In this document: positions 17,415 through 26,056 of the stretch, one piece after another
How the letters are laid out: the number at the start of each line of letters is the position of its first letter
Numbering within the stretch: the first letter of the stretch is position 1
Assembly: GCA_023663735.1 (NCBI GenBank)
Contig: JAMPGV010000005.1
Coordinates: 1 to 64,000, forward strand
Direction: 5' to 3'
DNA from: Muribaculum sp.
GTDB lineage: Bacteria > Bacillota > Clostridia > Lachnospirales > Lachnospiraceae
DNA length: 64,000 nucleotides
Translations under genes and position numbers: made by a program
The notes under the pieces: model-generated
What the model was told of the DNA's origin: nothing
The model's input: the letters and a program-made list of their open reading frames with translations, nothing else
Databases searched by the model: none

Positions 17415-18451
17415 CAACTTATCATATCTCTCTTTATCATGACATCGCCTGCAATATCTACCGCCGCTCTTTTCCCTAATACCTTATCATATTCTTCCGC
17501 CAAGATTTCTCCCGTTCCGGGGCGTTTTACCCAAATATTATCTTTTGTAAACGGTTCCCCCGCCTTGATGTCCCGAATCGCCACCACAGAGGCAAAGGCA
17601 AAATCTGAGGTAACTTTTTCTTCCGGAATCGCCTCCTTGTCGCCGCCCAACATCATAGGAACCTCCTGCGACGCCTGTATCAACTGCCTAAGTTCCTGTT
17701 CATCCATGGAACAGGCGATGTCCGGGCCTTTCCGGGTTTTCACATCCGTATAATGTCTTTCCACCAGCATCGCTCCCAATGCTATGGCCGCAATACATGC
17801 ATGATTGCTCGTCGTATGATCCGACAAACCGATGGGAACATCCGGAAATTCTCTCATCAACTGGCTCATGGCTCCAAGTCTGACCTGTTTCGGAAGCGTA
17901 GGATATAGATTCGTAGTATGCATGAGCGCGTAGGGAACTCCCGCTTTTTCCATGATGTTGACGGCCTTGGAAACCGATTTTAGGTCGTTCATGCCCGTCG
18001 AAACGATCATCGGCTTTCCAAACGACGCCACATGTTCTATCAGCGGATAATTGTTCATCTCACCGGATCCGATCTTATATGCCGCCACACCAAATCGTTC
18101 CAGACGATCCGCTGCCGCTCTGGAAAAAGGGGTACTCAAGAAAACCATCCCCAATTCCTCCGTATACCGTTTCAGCTCCCATTCCTCGTCCTCGTTCAAA
18201 GCACACTGTTCCATCACATCGTAAATCGACACATCCGCATTTCCGGGAATAATTTTCTTGGCTTCCCTGCACATTTCATCCTCTACGATATGGGTTTGAT
18301 GTTTGATCAGTCCGGCGCCCGCCCGATGTGCGGATAAAACCATTTCTTTTGCCGTTTCCAGACTTCCGTTATGGTTGATTCCGATTTCGGGAATGACCAG
18401 AATATTTTCCGGATCTCCCACTTGAATCGTTCCTATCTTGAATTCTCTCAC
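17414..18451 (-). CDS. legI: Nonulosonic acid synthase (NeuB/LegI family)
   Basis: A roughly 345-residue synthase condensing phosphoenolpyruvate with a ManNAc-type sugar to a nine-carbon acid. IPEIGINHNG, LIKHQTH, KIGSGEMNN and GLSDHT are NeuB barrel motifs. A C-terminal SAF antifreeze-like domain (VVAIRDIKAGEPF, then WVKRPGTG) starts near residue 280. The frame extends to a GTG at 18460; the GTG at 18451 has GAGG eight bases upstream. It is embedded between ptmE-like and Rmd-like genes. Confidence 0.9.
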   Translation of the reverse strand: MREFKIGTIQVGDPENILVIPEIGINHNGSLETAKEMVLSAHRAGAGLIKHQTHIVEDEMCREAKKIIPGNADVSIYDVMEQCALNEDEEWELKRYTEELGMVFLSTPFSRAAADRLERFGVAAYKIGSGEMNNYPLIEHVASFGKPMIVSTGMNDLKSVSKAVNIMEKAGVPYALMHTTNLYPTLPKQVRLGAMSQLMREFPDVPIGLSDHTTSNHACIAAIALGAMLVERHYTDVKTRKGPDIACSMDEQELRQLIQASQEVPMMLGGDKEAIPEEKVTSDFAFASVVAIRDIKAGEPFTKDNIWVKRPGTGEILAEEYDKVLGKRAAVDIAGDVMIKRDMIS

Positions 18452-18467
18452 AATGTACACCTCGCCA

Positions 18468-19550
18468 TTAAGATATTCTCATTTCTTTCAGTTTTCTTTC
18501 CATGCTTTCCATGGAGTCAAACTGCCCCATATCCAGCCACGCATTTTCGCCAATAGGATATACGCCGACCTTTTGCTTTGCCTGACGCATTCTTTCAAAA
18601 ATATCCGGCATATCAATCTTTTCACCTTGCTCAATATACTGAAAGATCTCTTCTTCCAGTATATAATAACCCGTATTGGTGAAAAAAGACATTTTGGGCT
18701 TTTCTTCAAAGGAGCTGATTTCTCCGCCTTCCACAAAATTTACAATACCATATGGGATCTCAAAATTTTTCAAAGAACAGACCATGGTTGCCTGATTGCC
18801 ATTTGCCTTGTGATATTCCACGATCTTTCTGACATCGTCCAAAATCAGAATATCGCAGTTCGTCAATACAAAAGTGCCTTTGATATGAGCCTTTAACAGC
18901 GCCAGTCCGCCGCCTGTCCCCAGCGGTATGTCCTCGTCCCAGAACCGTATATGGTAATCCCGATCCGTATCGTTGAAATAGGCTTTGATCATATTCTTCT
19001 TATAGTTCACAATCATGTGAAACTCATCACATCCACGCTTTCTAAAAGCCTCAATAATTCTTTCGGAAATCGGAATATCCGCGACGGGAATCAACGGTTT
19101 AGGGAGAATTTTCGTATAGGGATATAATCTCGTACCCAATCCTCCTGCCATAATCACCACCGGAATGTTTAGGCTGCCCAGATACTCCTCGTCCTCATCC
19201 AGCTCCTTCACATATATTTTCTGGATTCTCCTTGCCTCATCGACGATTGGCAGCGCCGTTATCTTTTTCTCCACAATCATCTTTTGTGCCATGTCGATAT
19301 CTCTATGCTCCAGATAAAGCGGAGAATAATTCGCAATTTCACAAACTAGGGTCTCGAGAGACGCTCCGCCTAAAATGGCTCTTCTGACATCTCCGTCTGT
19401 CAATGCCGCCATAAGCAGCCTATTCCCATCGACAACAAACAGTATTTTCACAGAGATCCTGTCCAATTGCTCTAATGCCTGCTTTAGACTAGCGTCTCCC
19501 GAAATGATATTGTCTTCAATGTCAATCAGCACTCCCAATTCTGTACTCAT
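18468..19550 (-). CDS. ptmE: CBS-domain nucleotidyltransferase (PtmE-like)
   Basis: A 360-residue fusion of a CBS domain pair (about 1-115) and a sugar-phosphate nucleotidyltransferase (from about 125). The latter has IMAGGLGTRLYP and PKPLIPVADIP, with the GTGGGLA loop. PtmE of Campylobacter jejuni activates glucosamine 1-phosphate with GTP for legionaminic acid synthesis, so this gene argues for GDP-linked intermediates. The ATG at 19550 follows GAGGAG; the in-frame upstream extension to 19616 overlaps the end of legB's intergenic space and lacks a better site. Confidence 0.82.
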   Translation of the reverse strand: MSTELGVLIDIEDNIISGDASLKQALEQLDRISVKILFVVDGNRLLMAALTDGDVRRAILGGASLETLVCEIANYSPLYLEHRDIDMAQKMIVEKKITALPIVDEARRIQKIYVKELDEDEEYLGSLNIPVVIMAGGLGTRLYPYTKILPKPLIPVADIPISERIIEAFRKRGCDEFHMIVNYKKNMIKAYFNDTDRDYHIRFWDEDIPLGTGGGLALLKAHIKGTFVLTNCDILILDDVRKIVEYHKANGNQATMVCSLKNFEIPYGIVNFVEGGEISSFEEKPKMSFFTNTGYYILEEEIFQYIEQGEKIDMPDIFERMRQAKQKVGVYPIGENAWLDMGQFDSMESMERKLKEMRIS

Positions 19551-19618
19551 AATCTCCTCATCCCGCCGTACAAATGACCATACATATCCCGTAAACCGCT
19601 GCCCTGCCATATACAAGG

Positions 19619-20596
19619 TTAAATATTATAGATATCCGCCTTATACTTGTCCAAATTGTTCCTAAAAAATTCGATCGTCTCAGCAAGTCCCTCCTCAAAC
19701 GTATATCGCATTTTCCAGTCTGTCAAGGCACGGATCTTCTCATTACTGCCTAACAATCTATTCACTTCACTTTTCTCAGGTCTGAGTCTTTCTTCATCAC
19801 ATACAATCCTCGCTTTAGGATTGATCTGGTCAATCAATTCCTTCGCCAATTCACCGATTGAAATTTCCTTCTGCGTCGCAATATTAATCTCTTCCCCTAT
19901 GCATCTGTCCGACTCATAAATCGCCACAAACCCATTCGCCGTATCCTTCACATAATTAAAATCTCTTGTGGGCGTCAAAGAGCCGAGTTGAATCTCCGTT
20001 TTTCCGGCCAGCAGCTGCGTAATGATCGTGGGGATCACAGCACGCGCCGATTGTCTCGGTCCATATGTGTTAAAGGGCCGCACGATCGTAACCGGCAGCT
20101 GAAATGACCGATAAAAACTCTCTGCAAGTCTGTCTGCCCCTATTTTAGTCGCCGAATAAGGAGACTGCCCCTGAAAAGGATGTTTCTCATCAATTGGAAC
20201 ATACTTGGCCGTTCCATACACTTCCGACGTTGAGGTGACTAACACTCTCCCTACATGCTCCGCTCTTGCGGCCTGCAGGATATTCAAGGTTCCTTTTATA
20301 TTGGTATCCACATAAGTATCCGGCGAATGATAACTGAAAGGTATGGCTATCAGCGCGGCCAAATGAAAGATCGCGTCCACGCCTTTTACGCTTTCGCGCA
20401 CACCGTTGGGATCACGGACGTCTCCTTGGAAAATCTCCACATGATCCATGACATCCTTTGGCAAAGCATCCAGCCACCCCCAAGTATTAAAAGAATTGTA
20501 ATATACGAAAGCTTTTACCTGATAGCCTTTTTGCACCAATGCCTCTACCACATGACTTCCTATGAAACCGTCCGCACCTGTTACCAATATTTTCAT
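19619..20596 (-). CDS. legB: GDP-GlcNAc 4,6-dehydratase (LegB-like)
   Basis: A 325-residue short-chain dehydrogenase resembling LegB. VTGADGFIGSH binds NAD, STSEVYG holds the catalytic Ser, and YSATK the Tyr/Lys pair. RPFNTYGPRQSARAVIP is the family nucleotide-sugar segment. It should produce a 4-keto-6-deoxy HexNAc nucleotide for the rest of the pathway. AAAAGGGG precedes the ATG at 20596; the ATG at 20620 is less likely. Confidence 0.88.
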   Translation of the reverse strand: MKILVTGADGFIGSHVVEALVQKGYQVKAFVYYNSFNTWGWLDALPKDVMDHVEIFQGDVRDPNGVRESVKGVDAIFHLAALIAIPFSYHSPDTYVDTNIKGTLNILQAARAEHVGRVLVTSTSEVYGTAKYVPIDEKHPFQGQSPYSATKIGADRLAESFYRSFQLPVTIVRPFNTYGPRQSARAVIPTIITQLLAGKTEIQLGSLTPTRDFNYVKDTANGFVAIYESDRCIGEEINIATQKEISIGELAKELIDQINPKARIVCDEERLRPEKSEVNRLLGSNEKIRALTDWKMRYTFEEGLAETIEFFRNNLDKYKADIYNI

Positions 20597-20620
20597 ACAA
20601 TTCCCCTTTTCATGCTCCAT

Positions 20621-21937
20621 TCAAAACAGCGAATCAAAATCCACACGTTCAAAAATCTCTAACATTCCTCCCCGTGTGGCGTTACAGATCTTGATATTGT
20701 GCAGCTCCGCATACCTTCTGGCCGCCTGATATGCCTGTATCTGCCACTTCACGCCGTACTTTCTTGTATATTCCGAGTCCGGCGGTACTAGCGCTTCCCT
20801 TCCCATATAATAATCCTCGGTAAAATGCTTGATATTGTCAAAGTTGGAACCATGATCAAAGTCCACTCCCAGCAAATACAATTCCGAAAATCCCATATAC
20901 GCAGCAAGCTGCATACAAGCATATAGAACGGTATATCCGCACACCACATACTTGTGCGCTTCCGGCGAAAAATCGCAAAGCGCATCCTCGTGATACCATT
21001 CCGGAACATTGAGGTGAAAACGGTAAATTCCATCTTTTTCCGCAGCATTCCGATCCGCAGCGCCACAATTTGCATCTCCCAGCATGATAGCAGGAAGATT
21101 GCTATTCAAAATAATATCTGAGAAATTTTTCAAACATTCAATATCTTCCACCACATAATAGTCAGGCCGCCATTCTGTCTGCTGGAAAATAGACAATATT
21201 AAATTCACGCCAAAACAGATTTCTCCTTGACTATGCAATAAATCAAGGTCATCCGCACGCAGGCTGGGGCCGTTTCCTATAATAAAACATCTTCTGCCCT
21301 TATGGATGTTTCTAAACTCTGCCAGCCGGGGATCCGCATATTGGAAAAAGTTGCAGAGCCGGTACGCATCAATGAGCTTCACGCCTTCTTGCGCTTCATC
21401 CGGAAGAATCGTCCAAAGCACAACGTCATTCGGACAGACATGATATCTCGACAGCTCATATACCGGATTACCGCTTTGTTCCAACAGCCGTTTCACAGCA
21501 GGATGATTCCGGTGCATCACAATCGGAATGTCATAGTTCCTCTGACATAAAGCCTCCCACAGCACAATGCCATACAAGGAACTTCCCAACAACACTGTCG
21601 GCTTTTGTTCGATACATTTATCTGCAACTTCAAAGATCGAGGGAATCTGTCCACGCCACACTTCCGAGGGACAATCGTCGGGCAAAAGATAATTTTGAAT
21701 CTTGTGTTCTTTTAAAATGCTTAGAATCTGCCCGTTTTCCTGCGGCGTTACAATCAAGAGATGCGTCTGGGGATCATAATCTTCCATGTATTGTTGAAAG
21801 GATATCATTGGAATCTTCCGATAATATGTTCCAAGCAATGACCGGTTGGAGTCGATGATTGCCAGCACATTCTCAGGCATGACAAAATCAATAATATTCT
21901 TCCCGTTTCTTCCAAGTCCCCATACAACATATTTCAT
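20621..21937 (-). CDS. Maf/DUF115-type protein, candidate nonulosonate transferase
   Basis: A 438-residue protein. Residues 1-90 form a Rossmann-like module (VVWGLGRNGKNII). From about 212 there is a DUF115/MptE-like domain with the signature CFIIGNGPSLRADDLDLL (GNGPS at 221-225) and YLLGVDFDHG. DUF115 proteins include the motility-associated (Maf) factors that attach nonulosonic acids to flagellin Ser/Thr in Campylobacter, Aeromonas and others. It sits directly upstream of the nonulosonate pathway, and flagellins are in the same window. The transferase role is inferred. It is shorter than typical Maf proteins. Confidence 0.75.
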   Translation of the reverse strand: MKYVVWGLGRNGKNIIDFVMPENVLAIIDSNRSLLGTYYRKIPMISFQQYMEDYDPQTHLLIVTPQENGQILSILKEHKIQNYLLPDDCPSEVWRGQIPSIFEVADKCIEQKPTVLLGSSLYGIVLWEALCQRNYDIPIVMHRNHPAVKRLLEQSGNPVYELSRYHVCPNDVVLWTILPDEAQEGVKLIDAYRLCNFFQYADPRLAEFRNIHKGRRCFIIGNGPSLRADDLDLLHSQGEICFGVNLILSIFQQTEWRPDYYVVEDIECLKNFSDIILNSNLPAIMLGDANCGAADRNAAEKDGIYRFHLNVPEWYHEDALCDFSPEAHKYVVCGYTVLYACMQLAAYMGFSELYLLGVDFDHGSNFDNIKHFTEDYYMGREALVPPDSEYTRKYGVKWQIQAYQAARRYAELHNIKICNATRGGMLEIFERVDFDSLF

Positions 21938-21959
21938 GACCGTTTCCTCCCGCCTGCCA

Positions 21960-23108
21960 TCACGTATAACAGAACACGTCGCAATATTTGCAATGCTCCC
22001 AGTTTTCCCTTCCCTGATATAAGCACTCTCTCACCATTTTAAAGCGATCGTTGTACCACACCTGAACAAGAGTATCCTTCGACACATCACCCAGCGTATT
22101 TTTCCCGAGCGCGTCATTGCAGCACAGGGAGACTTTTCCGTCCGGCCGAATAATCATCTGTTGAAACGGTCTGACGCACCTCGCTTCCGGATAGGATACC
22201 TTTGGCGCATTTGGCGCATCCCCTCCGCGGGTCGTCAACACTTCGTCTATCTTGCGAAGGACGATCGTCACCTTTTCCTTTAATTCCGGATGCGCTTCAC
22301 AATAATCGGCGATTGCTGCACACTGCGGAATCAATTTTAATTCCTGATTATAGTTGTCAATAATCAGTTCGTCTAAATACTTTACGATTTCCTGAAATTT
22401 ATCTATAGTAAGCAGCGTCCCATTCGTATATAAATGCATTTTGGCATGAGGAAGCCTGCTTCTGGCATATTGGTGGAACGATATGATACGCTCATCCAGA
22501 AACGGTTCATTGTTGGAAAATAACGCCAAGTGATCCGAATAGGAAAGCTCCGCCAATTCGTCAATGATTTTGCGGAATAATTCCTCCGACATCAGTTTGT
22601 ATTCTCTGGTATCATTTTTGACGCTCACCGGACAAAAGGAACATCCGCCGTTGCATCGGTTGATCGTCTCAATCTCTATCTCATTGAACAAACCGCCTTG
22701 CCTGTACAGTTCCTCCGTCTTTGCATTGACGTCTTCAATCTGCAGCTGGATTGCTGAGGCCGAAGATTGAAAAAGCATTCCGTCAGCCGTATATGCATAT
22801 GGGTTATAAACCAATTCCCCAACATAAGTCTTCAACCCGCCTGATTCAACTCCTGCAAGACATTTATAATCATAAATTCCATGAGCTTCCAGCTGCTTCT
22901 TGATCTGTGTCGTATGCTCAACAGTTAATATAATCTCATAATCCTGATATATGCGCAGAAAATGTTCAAAACTGATAATCTCTACGCCATCTATTGTCTG
23001 TCCGGTACGTGCGGTATCGTTATCCACAAAACAAAATACATTCTCTTTCCCGTATTTGTTTAATGCGTATCTTCCATATTCCCCTGCTCCAAATAAAATC
23101 TTTTTCAT
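21960..23108 (-). CDS. Radical SAM/SPASM protein with N-terminal Rossmann-like module
   Basis: A 382-residue protein. Residues 1-85 are a Rossmann-like module (LFGAGEYGRYALNKYG). The radical SAM motif CNGGCSFC places cluster ligands at Cys152, 156 and 159. C-terminal SPASM-type cysteines occur in ARCVRPF, SLCCNDA and HCKYCDVFC. Radical SAM/SPASM enzymes modify sugars, peptides or proteins, but the substrate here is unknown. The ATG follows AAGGAGGGCAT and overlaps the end of the upstream glycosyltransferase gene by four bases. A paralogue without the CxxxCxxC motif lies at 10626-11726. Confidence 0.85.
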   Translation of the reverse strand: MKKILFGAGEYGRYALNKYGKENVFCFVDNDTARTGQTIDGVEIISFEHFLRIYQDYEIILTVEHTTQIKKQLEAHGIYDYKCLAGVESGGLKTYVGELVYNPYAYTADGMLFQSSASAIQLQIEDVNAKTEELYRQGGLFNEIEIETINRCNGGCSFCPVSVKNDTREYKLMSEELFRKIIDELAELSYSDHLALFSNNEPFLDERIISFHQYARSRLPHAKMHLYTNGTLLTIDKFQEIVKYLDELIIDNYNQELKLIPQCAAIADYCEAHPELKEKVTIVLRKIDEVLTTRGGDAPNAPKVSYPEARCVRPFQQMIIRPDGKVSLCCNDALGKNTLGDVSKDTLVQVWYNDRFKMVRECLYQGRENWEHCKYCDVFCYT

Positions 23109-24358
23109 ATGCCCTCCTTATGGCTATGCCCAGATTGTCCGTCATGTATGTTCACATCGCCGTCAATAAAGTCCTCTGACAGCCATACTATTTTGTCCTC
23201 AGGAACCTGCAGATCCAACAGGCATCTCTTCATAGAAGCCACAATACGTTCCGTGACGCTTGCAAGCAGTACATAGTCGTATTGATTCTCCAGCTTTCTG
23301 ATATCCTCAGGTGGAAACATCGGCAGGCCCTGCTTTTGAAAATTCTCATAAGCCTGATCTATCCACAAAACATTTTCCGCCAAATGATCCCCGCTGATAT
23401 ATCTGACGATTGTCTGCCCCAGAGCGCTGCCGCCATAGACCACGATGCGGCTGTGCAGGGGTATTCCCCCATATGGCTGGAGTATGGTATCACCGGAAGT
23501 TTGGTCATCAAACACCTGTATATGCCGTTCGAGATATACATATTTTTGCCATTGCATCATTTGAAATTTCAAATCTTCTAACAAACCCTTTGATGCAAAA
23601 GCTTTTTCCACATGATCAAAAACAAGTCTAAGCCTTCTTAGATCATCCGGACATTCCGACTTTGAAATACTGCCTTGACGTTGCACATAATGATATCCGC
23701 AAATATCGGTAATCACTACCGTATCCGCTTCTAGAACACTGGGATACAGCACTGCGCCATCTTCATCGGACACAATATCCTCGTTGACACTCATTTGTGT
23801 GGTATCCACTATTCTTTTCCGAATCAATTTGGTGCATAACGAAGGATGAACGCTAAACTCAAAGAATTTACCCGCATAAATTAATTTCGGCAAAATATCT
23901 TCTCTGCTATATAGTCCTATAGGAATATTGTTGAATATAGGATAGGATTCGGAACCGACGTCCCGAAAGTGGTTCCCCGCTACGATATCCGCACCGGTTT
24001 TTTGCTGCATTTCAACCATTTTCTCAAAATAATCTTCTTCCACCCAGTCGTCCGAATCCACACAGCCTATAAACTCTCCGGCTGCTTTCTGCAAACCTGC
24101 TTTTCTGGCACTGACCAAACCGCCGTTAGATTTATGCACAACAGTGACCCTTGGATCGGCGGATGCAAACCGATCACAGATCTTTCCCGACTTGTCCGTG
24201 GATCCGTCATCAACCAAAATACATTCAAAATCCTGATAATTCTGGCCAAGCACGCTGTTCAAGCACTTTTCCAAATAGGGTTCCACATTGTATACGGGTA
24301 TGACAATACTGATATACGGTTTTCTATTCTCCTGCTGTTGCATCGCCTTATTCTCCAT
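23105..24358 (-). CDS. Family 2 glycosyltransferase with C-terminal Rossmann-like module
   Basis: A 417-residue protein. A GT-A domain (about 14-230) has ISIVIPVYNVEPYL, LVDDGSTDKSG and the metal-binding CVDSDDW motif. From about 305 a Rossmann-like segment appears (RIVVYGGSALGQTIVRYI, then FPPEDI and YVLLAS). It is similar in pattern to the N-terminal modules of the neighbouring Maf-like and radical SAM proteins. It overlaps the radical SAM gene by four bases. The donor is unknown. Confidence 0.82.
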   Translation of the reverse strand: MENKAMQQQENRKPYISIVIPVYNVEPYLEKCLNSVLGQNYQDFECILVDDGSTDKSGKICDRFASADPRVTVVHKSNGGLVSARKAGLQKAAGEFIGCVDSDDWVEEDYFEKMVEMQQKTGADIVAGNHFRDVGSESYPIFNNIPIGLYSREDILPKLIYAGKFFEFSVHPSLCTKLIRKRIVDTTQMSVNEDIVSDEDGAVLYPSVLEADTVVITDICGYHYVQRQGSISKSECPDDLRRLRLVFDHVEKAFASKGLLEDLKFQMMQWQKYVYLERHIQVFDDQTSGDTILQPYGGIPLHSRIVVYGGSALGQTIVRYISGDHLAENVLWIDQAYENFQKQGLPMFPPEDIRKLENQYDYVLLASVTERIVASMKRCLLDLQVPEDKIVWLSEDFIDGDVNIHDGQSGHSHKEGI

Positions 24359-24375
24359 TCTCTTATCCCAAAATA

Positions 24376-25548
24376 TTATTTCATAATGCTTTTAAATTCA
24401 TCAATGATTCCGCAGGGCAGTTCCGGCTCAATATTTGAGGTTTTCCATTTAATCTTTGGTACAAGGAAACTCTCGGACGGTAGACCTATATCAAGGAGAC
24501 AAGGCTGATCGTCCAGAAGCCAGCCGGCATAATCGTCCAATTCATGATATGTGTTCAAAGCGGCAGATCTGATTCCGTATGCTTCGGCCACCTTTCTAAA
24601 ATCAGGCACAGAATAACCGCTTTCCTTCGTCGTCTGCGCATACCGCCCATCATTGTCCTTGTACTGTGTCTCACTGATTTTACCCAAAACCCGATTATTC
24701 AAAATCAGTATCTTAACCGGCAGATCTTCCCGTTTCACCGTTTCCAACTCCTGAATATTCATCTGAAAGCCGCCGTCTCCTGCAATGCAGAATACCTTTT
24801 GCTTTTGTAAAGCAACGGAAGCGCCGACCGCATACGGCAGCGCGCATCCCATGGTGCCATATCCGCCGCTTATGAGAATCCGCCCACGGCGTCCCTTTAA
24901 ATGGAGGGACTGTGCGCACCAGCACTCATGCTGACCCACATCCACCGCCACAACCGGATCTGCCGGAAGCATCGCTGATATCTTCTCCACAGCATAATTG
25001 CCATCTGTTTTGTCATATTGGCTAAGAAGCGCTTTGGCGCGAAAGCATTTTTCCCACCATTCTTCGTAGACCGGAATATCCTCGGCCATCAGCCGGGACA
25101 GAAATTCCCCTGCATCCATCTCATATTTCTGCTCATGTTCTTTGATATCCCTGCTCAGTTCATATGGGTCTATATCAGCGCGTATCAAGTCGGCATTCTG
25201 CGCAAAGTTTTTGGAGTATTTTCCCACCTGACGTATGCCAAGCCTTGCCCCCACCGATATGAGCAGGTCACATTCCTCCAAGATCATATTTGCTATGCGG
25301 TTGCCGTGAATACCAATAAAGCCGATGTGAATGTCATCCTGCGCCAGATCAACGCCGTTCATCGTCGTCAGGGCAGGGATATGCGTCTTGTGTACAAAGT
25401 CATAGATAAGATCCGCCGCTCCGGCAGCCCTGACTCCGTTACCAGCCAGTAATATCGGCCTGCTGTATGTTGAGGGGAAAATCAATGAGGACACCTCCTT
25501 TCCTTCCCAACAGAGCAATATTGTACGCTCTGCCGACAATATCGGCAA
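24376..25548 (-). pseudogene. Thiamine-diphosphate enzyme, C-terminal part (frameshifted gene)
   Basis: This frame encodes the central and C-terminal domains of an acetolactate-synthase-like enzyme, from RPILLAGNGV (near 25455) to the end. It includes the thiamine-diphosphate motif IAGDGGFQMN followed by ILNN. The first 30 or so residues of the frame from the ATG at 25548 are a translation of the other frame's coding DNA and are not homologous. The N-terminal domain lies in the frame at 25439-25972, one base out of register. The linker expected between the domains (roughly 25-30 residues) is absent. It could be translated from its own ATG, but a complete enzyme cannot be made without frameshifting. 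Confidence 0.75.
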
Positions 25549-25972
25549 ATTCTTCCGAACTGTTTGCCGTGACAGAATATTTTGTAATGGTTCTCGTCAT
25601 GGATACAATATCCATTTCCTGAAAGCCGTTCTGGCGGATTCCGGAGAACCCCTTCATTTCATTGGTGGGAACATTTCCACAGATCCCCAGTACCGGAATG
25701 CCGTCAAACCACGCGTCCGCCAACCCACCCAACGCATTTACGGCACCTGGCCCTGACGTCGTAAAATAAACGCCTAATTGTCCGGAAACCCTCGCATAGC
25801 CGTCAGCCGCCAACGCGCATCCCTGCTCATTGTAGCAGACATGCACATTGACCTCTTTCCGCCGAAAATAGAGCGCATCCATAAACGGAACAATATATCC
25901 TCCGGGATATCCGAAAATATCGCTTACACCGCGTTTGATAAGAAAATCCACTAAATATTCGGAACAGTTCAA
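25439..25972 (-). pseudogene. Thiamine-diphosphate enzyme, N-terminal part (frameshifted gene)
   Basis: 177 residues forming the pyrimidine-binding domain of an acetolactate-synthase-like enzyme. It has FGYPGGYIVPF, the activating Glu in CYNEQGCALAADGYAR, TSGPGAVNALGGLADAW and the domain end VLIDFPLNIQQADI. It then hits a stop after three residues, just where the next domain (RPILLAGNGV) starts in another frame. The start is a TTG behind AAGGAGGG. The intact gene would have been about 560-580 codons. Its role in the glycan operon is unknown. Confidence 0.75.
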
Positions 25973-26056
25973 GCTTTTCCCTCCTTGGAAACAGTACTTC
26001 CCGCAACGCGGAAAATCCGGATTAATACAGCGCCTATAGCCTATATCTTGTCAGAC

